From: Rhypophila decipiens
Taxonomy: Eukaryota > Ascomycota > Sordariomycetes > Sordariales > Naviculisporaceae
Assembly: GCA_033297075.1 (NCBI GenBank)
Contig: MU858063.1
Location: forward strand, 345,912 to 409,911
DNA length: 64,000 nucleotides
Direction: 5' to 3'
Shown: one piece after another, positions 11,387-24,972 of the stretch
How positions within the stretch are numbered: the stretch's first letter is position 1
How the letters are laid out: the number at the start of each line of letters is the position of its first letter
Made by a program: the position numbers and the translations under genes
The notes under the pieces: generated by a model
The model's input: the letters and a program-made list of their open reading frames with translations, nothing else
What the model was told of the DNA's origin: nothing
Database searches by the model: none

Positions 11387-14300
11387 GACGAGGTGCGGCC
11401 ATGAACCCGCAGCCCTATCCTGGCCTCAAATGCGCCTGTCGGAGTTGGAGGAACGGGGATTCGCGCCGGATCGAGTGAGGAAGAGTTTGATGATGTCGAT
11501 GATAGACTGTTTGATTTATTTGGCCTTGCGTCGGGGCAGAGATTTTGTACAGTACTAAGAGATCGGCACTCTGTGTAACGTACACTCGTTGTTGCGGTCG
11601 AGCAGTTGTATGTAGCGAACGTGCGGGCTGGCGAAGGAACCAGTGAAGTAGTGACCGTAATACGCAACAAGACGTTTCTTTAGTGTCAAGAAGTTGCCGA
11701 AACAAAAAAATCAAAGCACTAAAACTTGTCTGACTCTGTCGACACCTTTGGACGTCGTCTCCAAACAATTCAAGTTGTTTCGGCCAGAGTTCCAATGGCC
11801 CAGCCGCCTGGATCGAGCTGACAACTCTCCTTGCCCGCGGTGCAGTTACCCGCGAAGAGAACAGGGGACCGGGAGCCAATAGCACTGCAGCTCGCCAGAA
11901 AGTGGATCAAAACGGCCGCTAAAATGATCTCAGCTGCAGCCCCCTTTTTCTCCTTTCCCCTGAAATACGAGATACAGCACGTGTACAGTTCCTGACTCCA
12001 AATTTGGTCATAGTTTTCAAAGCTGAAAATGACAACTGATATATCATTGTGTATTTGCTGCTATTTCTCCGAATTGATCCCTCCGTACGGGGTAAATGTG
12101 TCCTAGAAGATTGCATGCGTGGCCCTCGAACCATCAACTCATCACATGCTATGTATTCTCTGACAACCTTGGAGCATTCTCCTTCCCCAGAAATGACCAG
12201 GGTTGAATGCAATGACGTACCTTTCAGGGTTGGACCTGGAACCGACCTCAGTCAAACTCACAAGCTCAGAACATGATGAAAGGCAAGTCGGCTCCAAGAT
12301 TCAACGACGGCGACCAACTGATATATATACTCGTGACTTCTCAGGCTCACTCCAGCCTGCATGAACCCTTGGCTTTACCGGCTTCATTACCCGTCGGGAT
12401 CTCATCCGAAGACTAGTCCACGAGGCTCGCTACCAGGAGCCAGTCACGAGGAAAGGACGGGACCTGCAGTGTGCGTAGCAATCGCAGTTATTCATCATTC
12501 CTCATTCAGCTCACATCGACTTATCGCTCTAGACAGAACTGGTCAGATTCGGGATAAAAGCTCGGCATGTCGTTTCTGGACATGAAATACGGTGTCAAAA
12601 ACGGAGCCCCCGAGCTCAACCTGGCCAGCGCTTATACAACTTCAACACTCGCACCGATAGCTGTGACAATCTACTTGATAGATACTGGCCAGTGTCCTTC
12701 AAGATGGTGTGTTTATATACTTGCACACACGACCATGTACCTCAGACTAACCAATATATCTAGGCCAAGGCAAGAGACCGCCGCTGCACCCCCATTTGCT
12801 TTGCGCCCTTCCGACTCGTGGAACATTACGAAACTCGCACCAGAAGTGAGGCGAGCGAAACCAAGGCTCCGACTACCTAGCTACTACATTAGTCTAGCCC
12901 ATCCTCGCTTCCTCATATTTGCCCTACCACGGGGGTAATATATCCACACTCTAAACCAAGCCGGAAGCCTATCCCGGGATACCACTCTTTCCACATGGGA
13001 TCCTGGAGTGTACCCCCCTCCTTGCTGCCAGCCTCGGGTATATTGTTTACCTGCCCGCTCCCACCTCCGTCTTTTATCTCTTGATCTCGGACCAGGCTTC
13101 ATCTACGAGATACACGAGGAGAGGTTCAACACCACGTTCCCTCCGGCTGCCCCCACGTGGCCGGGTCGTGTCTCACGGCCATGTGCTTGCCAAAATAGAA
13201 ACAACAAATACCATACATCACATCGTCATCTTCTTTCCGTCGCTACCGGGTACTTGGTCTGCCGGGAGGGAGCATGGGGAGCAGCCCAGCTTGCCTCGAG
13301 ACTTACATAGCCGTCTTGCCTGCCCTCCCAAAAATAGGTAACGGAAGGGGACGAGATACCAGTAATTCACATTGCCGGTAACGGAGAAAGAGGGCGGGGG
13401 AAAGGACATGGAGGCTCAGGTGACTTGATAGCATCACTCTGTCTTATCCCCATGCGTCCACGGGCATATACTTACTTTTGGTATAGTAGGAATTTCCGTA
13501 ACCTCTGTATGCTGGATCGAGATTAGGGAAAACCAGGATTGCCTTGCCCAGAGAGAGGGCATACAATCAAGCACCAGCTAGTGCTGCCACCACTACACTA
13601 TATCGCCCTCTGATCATCACTCACCGCCAGACGTTGCCTGCCTAGATGGATGGCTGGCCACTGCTACATAAACATTGGAAGGACCCTCTCAAACTCTCCC
13701 CGCGTCTTTGACGGCCCATGGACTGGTTCTCCAGACTTGACACAGTTCTGGTAAAGATTAACACTAGGTAGGGAACCCTCTTGACGCTTTATCTTGTCAC
13801 GAAACTCTGCTGCCTCCTCGTCCCTTTCCGCCCCCTCCTCAAAATCTCCCATTCGGGCAAGCCTCGCCCATGCGGAACATCCAAGGACGGTTAGCCTCCG
13901 GTAGATGAGACACCATCCCTAGCGACCACCTACCTACACTAGGTGGCGACGAGTCAGACATGGAACCACAGACGAAAGAAGAAGGAAGAATGGCACGGGG
14001 AAGGCCTGTCTCCCCTCCCGCCCCCCGCTTTCCAACTTTTGTCGAGGTCTGGTAAAGATTGGATTTCCCATTACCAGGTTGGTGAAGGTACCTGGTAGGT
14101 CGGTAGGTCGGTAGTGCACCTAGCGTGTCGTGGCCTGGTCTATCGACGTGATCAGCCCATCATATATACCTACCAGTAGTAGTGGTGTCTATTCCATTAC
14201 TCAGCGGGCGTCGTCCATGATATTCGCAACTGCACTCACGTGTTACATACACTCATACACCGATACCTGGGATGGTCTTGTTCATTTTGTCAAATTCCTG

Positions 14301-15321
14301 CAGTACATGTATCCTCTGAGTATGAATAGTGTCCGCACCATTCAACTGGCAGTAAAGCCACTTCTCACCTTGCCACCCTCAGCCAGCCGGGTCAGCCTTA
14401 TTCGATCCTATCTCAAGGTGGGTTGGTTGGCAGGATAGGATCAAAGACAAGTGGGCTACGTATATATCTGGGAATTTGAAGTACCCCAAGGTAACTTGGT
14501 ATGAGAAAGAGGGTGAACTGGCTGGCTGGTTGGCTGGCTGATGGGTGGTGGTAAGACAACAATGGAACCGGAAGCATACTGTGTATTGTAAACACTGGCT
14601 ACACCAGGTTCTTTTTCTGCTGTGTCAATTCACATAGTAGCATGGGTGTAACGAACTTGCGCGCCCGTGTGCTGTGCTGTGCACGCTCATTACAAGACGG
14701 CATCTATCTATCTGCCTGGCGGCGCCATGAAAAAGGCCACATGCATTGATGCCAAAGTCAGTGAAAGAATACACTTGCAAGAATTTGGGAGAAGGCGTGA
14801 ACTGCTTGAGCAGAAATAAAATAGCGGACAAGAGAAAAAGTTAAACCAGACCAATGCCAGAAGCGAAGTACTACTATATACAAAATGTTGGGTCGTCGCT
14901 CCTCGGCCGATGTCTACCTCCCTCTCCCTACTACCTTCCATGGGTGGGTGGTTGCAGACAAGAAATAATTTTCCTCCAAGTAAAACCAATAACCATATTC
15001 ACCAAAACAATTAATTCCAAGGAAAAAAATATGCCATCAAAAAATTGGTATCCCCAACTCCGACTCATCCCTCGGTCAGTGCTCTACTGACTAACGCGAG
15101 GCGCGCGCGGACGGAGGGATATAAAGTGGTCTGTAAAAAGACAATGCTGATGATGATCCAGAACAAAGCAAAAGAAAACCATAACGCCCAGTGAGAACCG
15201 CACCCAGGGGCATTTGATGAGCCAAGGGGGTAACATGCGAACCGTAAAACACTAGCAAATAAAGAAACAAAAACAGGTAAAGAAAAGAACTTTTGGTCCA
15301 AATGTCGATGAGCTGGACTGC
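11387..15321. other. Gene-poor intergenic region (3.9 kb)
   Basis: Only short, overlapping chance frames without coherent residue patterns are present. The DNA contains small direct repeats such as GGTAGGTC units near 14095-14115 and GGCTGGCT/GGTTGGCT units near 14518-14545, plus several TATATA stretches. It must contain the upstream region of the metallophosphoesterase gene and the 3' UTR of the beta-glucosidase. I see no tRNA or transposon in it. Confidence 0.5.
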
Positions 15322-18287
15322 TTAGAAAATCCAGGTGAACGACTCTTTGACTTCAAATGTGGCCGAGTATCTGTTGGATTTTGTTAGTATAAAAAGTACA
15401 TAAAAATAAGGAGAGTAAGATGTCAAGAAGAAAAGAAACATACTTGATATCCTCAGCCGAAGCACCAACCAAGACCTTGAACGTCCCCTCCTCGGCAATC
15501 CACCGATCAATAGAGGTATCGAAATAGCCGACAGCGTACTTGTCGAGCTCTATCCGCAGGTGTTTCGTCTCGCCAGCCTCAAGGTCGACCTTCTCAAACG
15601 CGACCAGCTCTTTCTCGGGTCGCGGCAGCCTGGACTTTTCGTCTCGCACGTAGATCTGCACCGTCTCGGAGCCAGCCACCTCGCCGACGTTGCTGATGCC
15701 GACGATGAGCTCGATGCTCCCATTCCGAGTAAGGACCTTGGAGCTGAGCGACGGGCGGCCGTACTCGAACGTCGTGTACGAGAGACCGTGTCCGAAAGGG
15801 AACAGTGGTGGGAGCTTGACGCGATCGTAGTGCCTGTAGCCAATGAAGAGCCCCTCGCCGTAGACAACCTCGAGGTTCTCGCCCGGCCAGTTGTGATAAG
15901 CGGGCGTGTCTTCCAGTCTCCTGGGGAAGGTGCAGGGCAGCTTTCCGCTGGGGTTTGCCAGGCCGAAGAGAACATCAGCGAGGGCATTGCCAGCTTCTTG
16001 ACCCTGGTACCAGGCTTGGAGGATGGCAGGAACCTTGTCAGCCCAGGGCATAGTGACGGGGGAACCCGACTGGTTGACGACGATGGTGTTGGGGTTGGCC
16101 TTGACTACCGCTTCGATAAGACGGTCCTGGCTTCCGTCCGAGGGAAGGTCCATGGTCTGGCGATCATAGCCCTCCGACTCCCACTCGGCATCTAGACCGA
16201 CGATGACGACAGCGACATCGGCCGCCTTGGCTGCGTCGACGGCTTCCTGGAGGTAGTCGACCTGATCCTCCTCCTTGAAGCCGATCCTGCAGCCGCCATA
16301 CTTGTGCGTCATGTTGAACTGCTTCTGTTTGGCAATCGGTCGCAGCTCGTTGGTCATCTCGACGCGTAGCTCGACGGGCTTGTTGGCTTCCATGTCGACC
16401 TCGACCAGGTAATCAACCGAACCGTCAAACATGGCCTCGCCTTCCTCGGTCCAGTCCCACAGGTCCAGAGCCAGTTTGCCATTGACAAAAAGCCGGCCGG
16501 GTCCGACCGACATGTACGAGATGGTGTGCTTTCCGGTCGTCGTCGGCGTCAGCATGGTGGTGGCGATGGCGGACCACTCGGGGCCAACCTGGGCCAAGGG
16601 TGCCGAGTCCCAGAGGAAAAGATCGGTGTTGGTTCGTCGTTGGATAACTACCGGCTCGCCTTGGAACTTGTCTCCGCGGAACCATTCGATGGTGACTCCC
16701 TGCTTCCCAGCCTTGTCAGTGCAATAGGGTGACGCGACAGGAAGCCATTTGTGAATGTGGCATCCCATGGCATAGCTGACGGGTTGTTGGGCAGTCTTTC
16801 GGATGCTATCCAGGGGTAGAGTGTTATAGTAGGGGTTCAGGCTGGCACTGCCGCCGCCGCCAGCAATCGCTCTGTTGGCGTTGGGGCCAATGACGGCCAC
16901 CTTGGCTGTCTTGGGGTTGATGGGCAGGATAGAGCCTTCGTTTTTGAGCAGAGTGAGGCCCTGGACGCCGGCCTGACGAATGAGGGCTCGGGTTTCCTCA
17001 CGGTCATCTTCACGCTCGGCAGCCTCGGGCGTCAAGTCGCTACCCTTGGTTCGCTCGACGAGGGTGAGGATGTTTTCGGCAGCTTGGTCGATCTCCCGCT
17101 CGGTAACCAGGCCGTCCCTCAGAGCCTCCAAGGTCTTGTCGAACCGCCACTTGGTGGAGAAGGGAAATTCGATGTCGCAGCCGGCCTTAAGCGACTCGAT
17201 AGAGGAATTCACGCCACCCCAGTCTGAGATGACAGTTCTGTGTAAGAGCATGTGGGGTCAGCAACGGTCTCGCCCCTCGCTTATCGGCACATGACCTACC
17301 CGTCGTACCCCCAGTCTCGTCGAAGGACGTCTTTGAGGGTATGTGTGTTCATGTCAGCATGGACTCCGTTGACGAGATTATACGACGACATGATGGCCCA
17401 TGGCTTGGCCTCGCGGACTGCGATTTCGAACGGGCGAAGGTATAGTTCTCGAAGCGGTCGTTCGGCAACCTTTGTATCGATTGTCAATCTGTTGGTTTCT
17501 TGCTCGTTACCCACGAAATCTGCTGCAGGTCAGTAACTGTTCAGCAGGACAGTGGATTTGCAATAGTCTTGACTGACGCTTGATGGTAGCGGCCACTCCT
17601 CGCTCTTGAAGGCCTCTAATGTACTGGGAAGCGAGCTTGCCCGTGAGGATGGGGTCTTCGGAGAAGGACTCAAAGTTCCTTCCTCCAAGAGGATGTCTGT
17701 GCAAGCAGACTGTCGGTGCCAGCAGGATATTGGCCGATCGTGCCTTGGCTTCCTCGGCCAGATGCTGTCCAACCTCATAGAGCAGATCTTTGTTCCATGT
17801 TGCCGCTAGAGAGATGCCGCAGGGGAACAAGGCAGCCTGGGCATGGTTGTCAACGAGAGAGTCCGGTGGAATGACAGCTAGTGCATCATCTCACCTTGGT
17901 GCCACCAACAAAGATTCCACCTCTGGCTCCATTGGGACCGTCACTTGTCTTTACTGCCGGAATGTTCTTGGAGGGAATCGACTTGGTCCTCCAAAAGTCG
18001 GCAGCCGTGAGCAGAGAGACCTACGACGGTTAGTCTTGACTTGTTCCTGGAAGGGTCCGAAGGGAGAGACGGTCGCCACCAACCTTCTCTTCGATGGTCA
18101 AGCTTGCCAACTTCTGTTTGGCGAGCTGTCTCTTGTCCTTGGGTGGGCCGACTTGCTGGAATGGACTGTCTGGCGGTGAGAATTCGGTGTCGGGCGTGGT
18201 GTTGGTGTCGATGCTGCCAACCGGAGAGGCATTCGGATCGATATCATGCAAGGTATCGAGAGCCGCCATCGTTGGTAGGGAAGACAT
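15322..18287 (-). CDS. GH3 beta-glucosidase with inserted PA14 domain, no signal peptide
   Basis: The enzyme hydrolyses terminal beta-D-glucosides such as cellobiose. Exons on the minus strand are 18084-18287, 17895-18020, 17578-17836, 17300-17519, 15444-17237 and 15322-15370. All introns are 58-73 nt GT-AG, and the total is 883 aa. Splicing restores IEEKVSLLTAADFWRT, GGTKAALFPCG, IKHFVGNEQE and WGYDGTVISDWGG. The catalytic nucleophile is Asp275 in VISDW. The acid/base region is WESEGYDRQTMDLP. A PA14 domain lies at about 448-590 between the GH3 lobes, and a fibronectin-III-like domain ends the protein. The N-terminus MSSLPTMAALDTLHDIDPN is not a secretion signal, so an intracellular or unconventionally exported enzyme is implied. 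A second ATG six codons downstream is an alternative start. Confidence 0.95.
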
Positions 18288-20564
18288 GACAGACGGGCCC
18301 CTTTTTGTTTGTCTACAGTCGGTCGGCTGGGTATACCTTGGTCCTTGGCCACGGGTGGTCTGTATCTGTTGCTGTTGAGTAGCAGGCCGAGACCAAACAG
18401 CAAGGGAACTTGAAGGGACAAAGATATGAGCACGTTTTATATCAACACAGATTAACCCAAGACACTCGATGGGGTGCTTGCGGGTCTTATAAGTGCTCTT
18501 GTTACAACACTACGGGAAGGGACTGGATAGTGTACTGCACTATAAGTGCAAGTCATAAGAGATAGGGTCGAGGTCGAGAGCCGAGTATTAGCCGTGCGAT
18601 ACGGAGGCCATCTCGATACAGGTCTGCTCCCCAGTACCAATCGAGGACTCGAGATGCTGACGGAAGGGGCCCCGTCCGCGACCGTGACAGGGACGGGTCC
18701 AAGACGGTGTAACCGTAAACGGGGAAGGTTCAGATCAGGGCGACCGGACTGGGAAGCAGAAACAAAACAGTCAGGGATCATGTTTGGGGGTCATGACGTG
18801 AAAGAGTACCTGAACCTCGAGCAAGGGCTGGCTCCAGTCCCTCGCCCTCGCCCCAGGGCAAGGCACACGGCCTTTGAGGAAAGCCGCAATGCCGCCGCAG
18901 CAAACGTGGGGAGTCGAGAGTGGGATTGACATTGGGAAACGGACTGAAATCGGGCTTTGCCGCCCTAGACGACCCATACGGCCCCGTCACTCGACGTTTC
19001 CGCCTGTACTTTGTAATGTCCTTGATTACTGGTCTCGGGTAGAAATAGCCATATCGGTAGGAACGGTCCGTGTGAGCGGTCGTATGGTCTGGTCACCAGC
19101 TAGGGCACACCGTCTCCAGTCTCCCCACGGTTATATTGCATTGCATCCTCTCCATCTTTTGTGCGAGGTACCGAGTCAAGCAACGTGCAACGGTCGATGC
19201 CCAGCATGATTTGGCCGAACTGAAGGGTGGTGGGCCCCAGCCAGGGCCGTTTGCTGTTGGTAAACTCGTAAGCCAAGCTCATAGGACTGACAGTAAATGA
19301 GGGTCGTGGGGACGAGGAAACACACTAGCAAACCCTTGTCTATATCCGTAAACGGTTTCCCTTGACGAGAATCAAACTTTTTTTCTCGCCGTCTTGGTGC
19401 CTTGACAAGCTCTCCAGAACTCGTGACGTTGTGCATATCCAGTCCTGCAAGACCCTGGCGCCAACCCCGGATCCGCCGTTCAAGACTGGCTGGCACCGTC
19501 GCTCTAAATTTCAATGTGTGAAGGGGCAGGCTAGAGCCATGAGAAATCAATGCCGATTTCACTCTCCATGCAACAAATTTTCTCTCCTCTGAAAACTGCT
19601 CAGAGGAAGTGATCTGCGGCATCTAGACTTGTCGGATCCCCAAGCTGCTAAGCACTGTTTGAGGTGGCAATAAACGGCGGTTCAAACAAGAAGGAAAACC
19701 GCGGTGGTGGACGGCATTTCGGAGGCCAAATCTGGACTAGCTGCTGAAAACCCTTGTCAATGCGGCGGTAGGGCCGGTTCTGCGCCGTGGCTCCCCTGTT
19801 TTCTGGGGAAAGCCCCAGCCGTGAGACAAGAGATCACGTTGACACCATGGGAATTATCCATGGATTCGCCCAAATAAACACCAATTGCGCACAACTTATT
19901 ATAGCTGCCGAGAACTTCTTCGACATATATCGTGCAACACAATCTCGTTCATCGTTCTGACCCGTTTCTGGCCGCAATACCAACGAGCAAGATGCCGCGC
20001 TTGCATAGTCAAGAGAGATTGCCCTGCAGCGATCCGCAGTGCTCCGAACAACCGGCTCTTGCTCGGCCAAAGTGCGGCTCGATAGGCTGGGCCGGATCGA
20101 TCAGCACGGCATGAGGAGTCAGAAACGGAGGCGGCGGCAGCAGCGGACATGGACAGCGGACAAGTTATGGAGCCGGGAACGAACGAGCGAACGAACAAGT
20201 ACGAGAGGTAATAAAAGTGAGTAGCCAGTTCGCAACATGCCGCCGGCGATAATGATGGCGACCGACGAGTTTTGTACACTATCACCATCCAAGTTGGAAG
20301 GTGGTGACAGGTGAGCAAAGCTTCGTGTTCGCCTATCGCGGTTCTGCGGCCCGGGTTCCTGGCAATGGCGGGTCAGCCTCAGCGGATTGGTTCGGCCGTG
20401 AGGTGCTAGCTTCGTTCCGAAGCGTGATTTGCCTTGCCTGAAGATCACTTTGTCCCGCTTGATCAGTTGTACATTGCCATGAATGCCATGACACGACTTG
20501 CAACATTATGGGATGGTAATAATTGCTCTTGCATTCTTGTGGTGCGTCTCTGCTGTTGCTGCTG

Positions 20565-20596
20565 TGTCATGGTGTCATGGTGTCATGGTGTCATGG
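20565..20596. repeat. 8-bp tandem repeat (TGTCATGG x4)
   Basis: Four perfect head-to-tail copies of TGTCATGG are present, preceded by a GCTGTTGCTGCT stretch. It is a simple microsatellite-like array within non-coding DNA, with no gene around it. Confidence 0.85.
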
Positions 20597-20946
20597 CCTG
20601 GCTCGCCTGTCGCCATTCATTAGACTGGCTGAGGCGTTTGCAGCACTGAGAATCTTGCGGACCACCAGGATATCCACTGGCCAAGGTGTAGCAGTAGCAG
20701 CGACTGGCCTGGGGAATGTGGATCAAGAGGTCTTCGGGCCACGACCGTGATATCGTCCTCTCTGGGTTCCCTCGTGGGCCTCATTGTCTGTGTGTCTGGA
20801 GCTGATCAGAGGCCCGAATATCGAAGCAACATCGACGATGGAAGCCGACTTTGATCCCTGGTTGAGCTGGTTCACAAGCTGCACGGCGTCAATTGTTAAT
20901 GAATATCAGAGTAGCTCCCACCCAAGTTCAGCCTTCCATTGCCTGC

Positions 20947-20967
20947 GAACCACGAACCACGAACCAC
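20947..20967. repeat. 7-bp tandem repeat (GAACCAC x3)
   Basis: Three perfect direct copies of GAACCAC occur in non-coding DNA. No function is apparent. Confidence 0.8.
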
Positions 20968-23900
20968 ATTCCCCAAGCAGCTGACGGTGCAACCTCGCAG
21001 GCCATGATATTTTTGACTCGCGGTTGTCCTAGCCGGGCGGCAGGTACCTAGGTAGCATTGGCGGGCAAAAGCCGTTAGGAAACCCGGGAGACGATTGCAT
21101 CTGATATTTGACAACTCGCAGCCAGTCAGCCACCGTTCTGGAGATCACCACCCAGACCGTCCAGATGAAGCGATGGAGCCGAGGGAAGGGGGACCTGCAG
21201 CTATATTCCACGACTTATCGATCTAATCAGTAGTGGGCGGAGGATCAGACGCCGACACATGTTTGTTACTCAGCCTGGCAGGTCATGAGCAGGTTTGCAT
21301 GAGTAGCTCGAGGCAGTGTGCGTTCCATGATGCATTGGGACGGTCTTGAGCTCATCTGGCGTTTGACTGAACAATACGCTACCAAAGGGGACTGGCGGGA
21401 GCAAACCCGGTGAGCGGAGCGTCGCCCAGGAAGGCATTGTCTATGCCGGCAGGCAGAGGTGGTATCCGAGTCCGCGAGAGGCCGATGATCATATGGCAGT
21501 GTGGTGGTATAATAAGCTCAAACACAACCGTGGTGCATGGCAGTAGCGTATGCTGCCAGAGTTTGGTGGCGATGGTGATGAACCGTTCATCAAGAGTGCC
21601 GACCTGGTGCCTGAATGCGGGTGAATCAATCGCTTTTTTTATTATCTTGTTCTCGAACAGCCACGAACTCGAGGCCCAGGGTGACGGGGTACCATCTGTC
21701 GAATCCAAGTAGTTACGATACTGTTAGAGTGTGTTCTGGAAAGCGTGGATGGCATGTGGCATGTGGCCCTGTTTCAGGATATTGAGGTTGGCTTGGGTGC
21801 AAGTTTGGTGAACAGATCGGAGAAAATCGTGGGTCGTGGTTCAGCAGCAACCTTGAGAATGAGGACTAGGACATTTTTGCAGCCATTCACCATTTGTTCG
21901 AGAAGTCTAGCTGGAAGTCTGGAAATCTGGGGCTTCCTTCCTTCCCTCTCGCCCAAACTTCGGAAAGATAGCCGAGCGACAACCTTGAACAAGGAAGGCA
22001 CAACCCAAGCCCTTTTTTCGGTGGCTTGCCATTGCACGTGCTTGCCCGGTCTCCTTCCCTTTCATCAAGGCTCCATTTATCGGGCAATTTCCACTTCCTT
22101 CCTGCTTCTGTTTGGGAACTCCACCAATGAATGGAATTGCTCCTTCTCAACCTCTCGTTTCTGCTTTGAACTAGTCAAAGGCTTGGGAACATGTTTCGAG
22201 CCATCACCAACGGTGCTGCAGTGCCTTCTCCACAGCAAACTCATGGCAAAGAAACAAAAACCTGGGTGGCTGACAGCCAACGTTGAACAATGCAACCCGC
22301 CCTTTATGCACGGTGGCCACACAAGTCTAGAGCCTCATATATTCCATCTCACCACTCATTTGCTGCCCAGTCAGTACGATACGCATTTGTTACAGTGCCG
22401 TCGATCTTACATGGATATTTAACGGACACTGTTAATATCATCAAGAGAAACGGATCCCGTGGCCCAGACTCGACGGAACCATCACCTCCAGATCCGTCTA
22501 CTGCTCACTTATCGCTCAATCAAGTTCCGTCCCACTCTGGCGGGATCTCATTCCGTGGTTGTCATGTTTCAATCCGTCTCGCCAGCACCGTTTTCTCGCT
22601 GCCCTTCCCCCCCACTTCTCCGGCCGCAGCTCGCCTGGTTGTTAAGTGGACGACTCGAGTCGTATATTGACACCATCTCATGCCAAGGCGTATTCGGAAT
22701 GTTTATCCGCAGCAACTAAGATTCTGTGTTAACCTATCGTGCAGAAGATTGCGCTCGCTCCCTTGCCGTTGACGCATGCAACAAGACCTTTATCGATCCG
22801 ATATCTGACGAGACCTGCCTTGCCGATGGTCAAGAACAACATAAAACATCGCCGAGTTGGTTCGACCGGACTATCTGGTCACTCTGATAGAGTAAACAAA
22901 TTCTAACTATGGCTCACAAGTTCTCAGCGCGTTCGGGCCAACGGCTCATCATGCCTCATGAGCCTCTATGAGGCTTCCAAGCGAGGCCTTTCTCGAGGCC
23001 ATCCATCTTGACATCGGGCCCAGGTCGGTGAGATATGCGGATTCGAAATCCTCATCTCTTGGACGCCGGGAAACCCTCGTCTCCCCATGATGTTTTCGCG
23101 GATGCATCGAGATGTCGTTACGAGACGGGACATCGCGCCGACAGGCAGAGTTTATCGCCACGTCGCCTCTCTCCCAATAATATCATGCATCCCTCACTTT
23201 CCCACCCCAGTTCTATTTTATATCTGCCGATCTTGACGTGTTTATTCCCCAGTATCTTCTCACCGCTTAGCTCGCGAATATACCATCATATGGGGCCCGG
23301 TACGACCCCGGTGTGGCATTTAGGCTTTGCCCATTGCGAGCCAAGTGGACTCTATTCATATCGAGATCTCAGGCCTTGCAGTGATTATCGCCCACGTTAC
23401 GCGGTCGAATGTCACCATTGTCGCCCATGATCCATGGAGGTCAGACTTCAGTTGCCAAGTCCAGCTGAAAGGCTCCTCACCATGCTCTAGCTAAGAATCC
23501 ACAATCGAAGGCGAGCAATACGGTTCTGAACATGCCCAGTCTCCTTATTGTTTGTCACTGACATTTTACTAAAACATGAGACCTCGAGGGCACTGATCCT
23601 TCGTCCAACAGCTGGGAAGGCAAGGACCTCGGTATCATACAGTTCATGTCTCGTGGATTTAATCTATCGAGATTGAAGGGACATGTCTCCAGCCGCCATG
23701 ACCCGGTCTAGCAGTTCACCTCAAAGGGCTATGGCCCTGGCTATACAGCATTGGAGGCCTTAGCGATGGGTACTCAATAGTGGAAGATGCGAAATGGACG
23801 ACGGGTTGAAATAAAACCATAACGGTCCATATATTCAGCCTCTCGAGAACGATCAAAGATCATCAAACACGGTGCATAGGCGCATGGATAAGGCCTGTTT

Positions 23901-24955
23901 CCCTCCGGCCGCCTCCAGCTTTCGTGCCATTCACTATGGCAATTCATCCCCACAAATACCTATACCGGACAGTGATATTGAACGCCTTTCCTGCCGCCTG
24001 CTCTGGACTGGTCTGCTGCTGCTGTCGCCGTGTTCTAGGGCTGTCGATCTAATCGCCGTCGTATCCAAGCAAGCGACTTTGGGATTATGGTTGTTTCCCG
24101 GACCAACGCGAAAAAAGCACTTTATAATCCCCAACACGAATATCATCTCATCCTCAACAAGGCTGTCACTACCTCTGTATTTTCTCAGTTCAGTTTCTCT
24201 CCTGCAATACTGGAGATAGACCGATCCCGTCTTGCACAACTCCATGGATGTGGCTAAACTACACTGAGGAGAGCATACAGACACCGAACTAGAGGCACGG
24301 TTGCTCCAATTCCATTGGACACTCCCAGAGAGATACAATAATGACAATACTGCTCATGAACTGGTACGGTCTTCTTTGAGCAACAGAATAGCCCATCATT
24401 ATGAGTCTTTCTAAGGAAAGAGGCCGGAGTCCACCCACCATCCTTATTAGACTCAATCCAGTCAGACGTCAGTACCAGCATAGCCTGGAGAACCTTCAAG
24501 CTTGTTCGTTGTATTTCGTGCTTTCGTTGGCTCGTATGCCATTATCCACGAGTACTCTTATCCCCAATAGATGAGTAAATTCACAGTAGGACAAGCTGAC
24601 ACATCCACAGCCTGTGAGTCTGTTCAGTCCTTAAAACCGGCTCCAGGTATACATGGAAAATTCTGCTTTGCTCTTCGATTGCCCCTGCTGGCCTTGAAGC
24701 TCACGAAAGTACGTACCTACCTACCACATATACCGCAATGGACGCAGAACGGGAGATAAGGAAATTATCGCCATAAATAACTGCTAGGTGTCATGTTAAA
24801 GATGTAAAGGTGTTTCTCAGGTTCTTCCCTTTTAAGACAGGTGTATTCACCAACGTAAACTGGGTTTTGCTTTGTACCAAGACTTGATGTTTACATGCCC
24901 CGTGCTCAATGCTCACAAACTTGTCAGCTTTCTCCTGAAAGTTGAGGCTATCGCC

Positions 24956-24972
24956 AACAACCCTAACCCTGA
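24956..24972. promoter_or_regulatory. Telobox-like motif (CCCTAACCCT) upstream of the 25276 gene
   Basis: The stretch AACAACCCTAACCCTGA contains almost two telomere repeats and lies about 305 bp upstream of the ATG at 25276. TTAGGG-binding factors of the Tbf1 type bind such motifs in promoters of ribosomal-protein and translation genes in several fungi. A similar role here is inference. Confidence 0.4.

Noticed and set aside
12100..12145. tRNA-like words (GGCCCTCGAACCATC)
   Set aside because: No acceptor or anticodon stem can be formed around them.
21745..22422. 225-codon plus-strand open frame
   Set aside because: Residue mix is chance-like (many Ser, Cys, His), no domain, no clear codon preference and no neighbouring exon signals.
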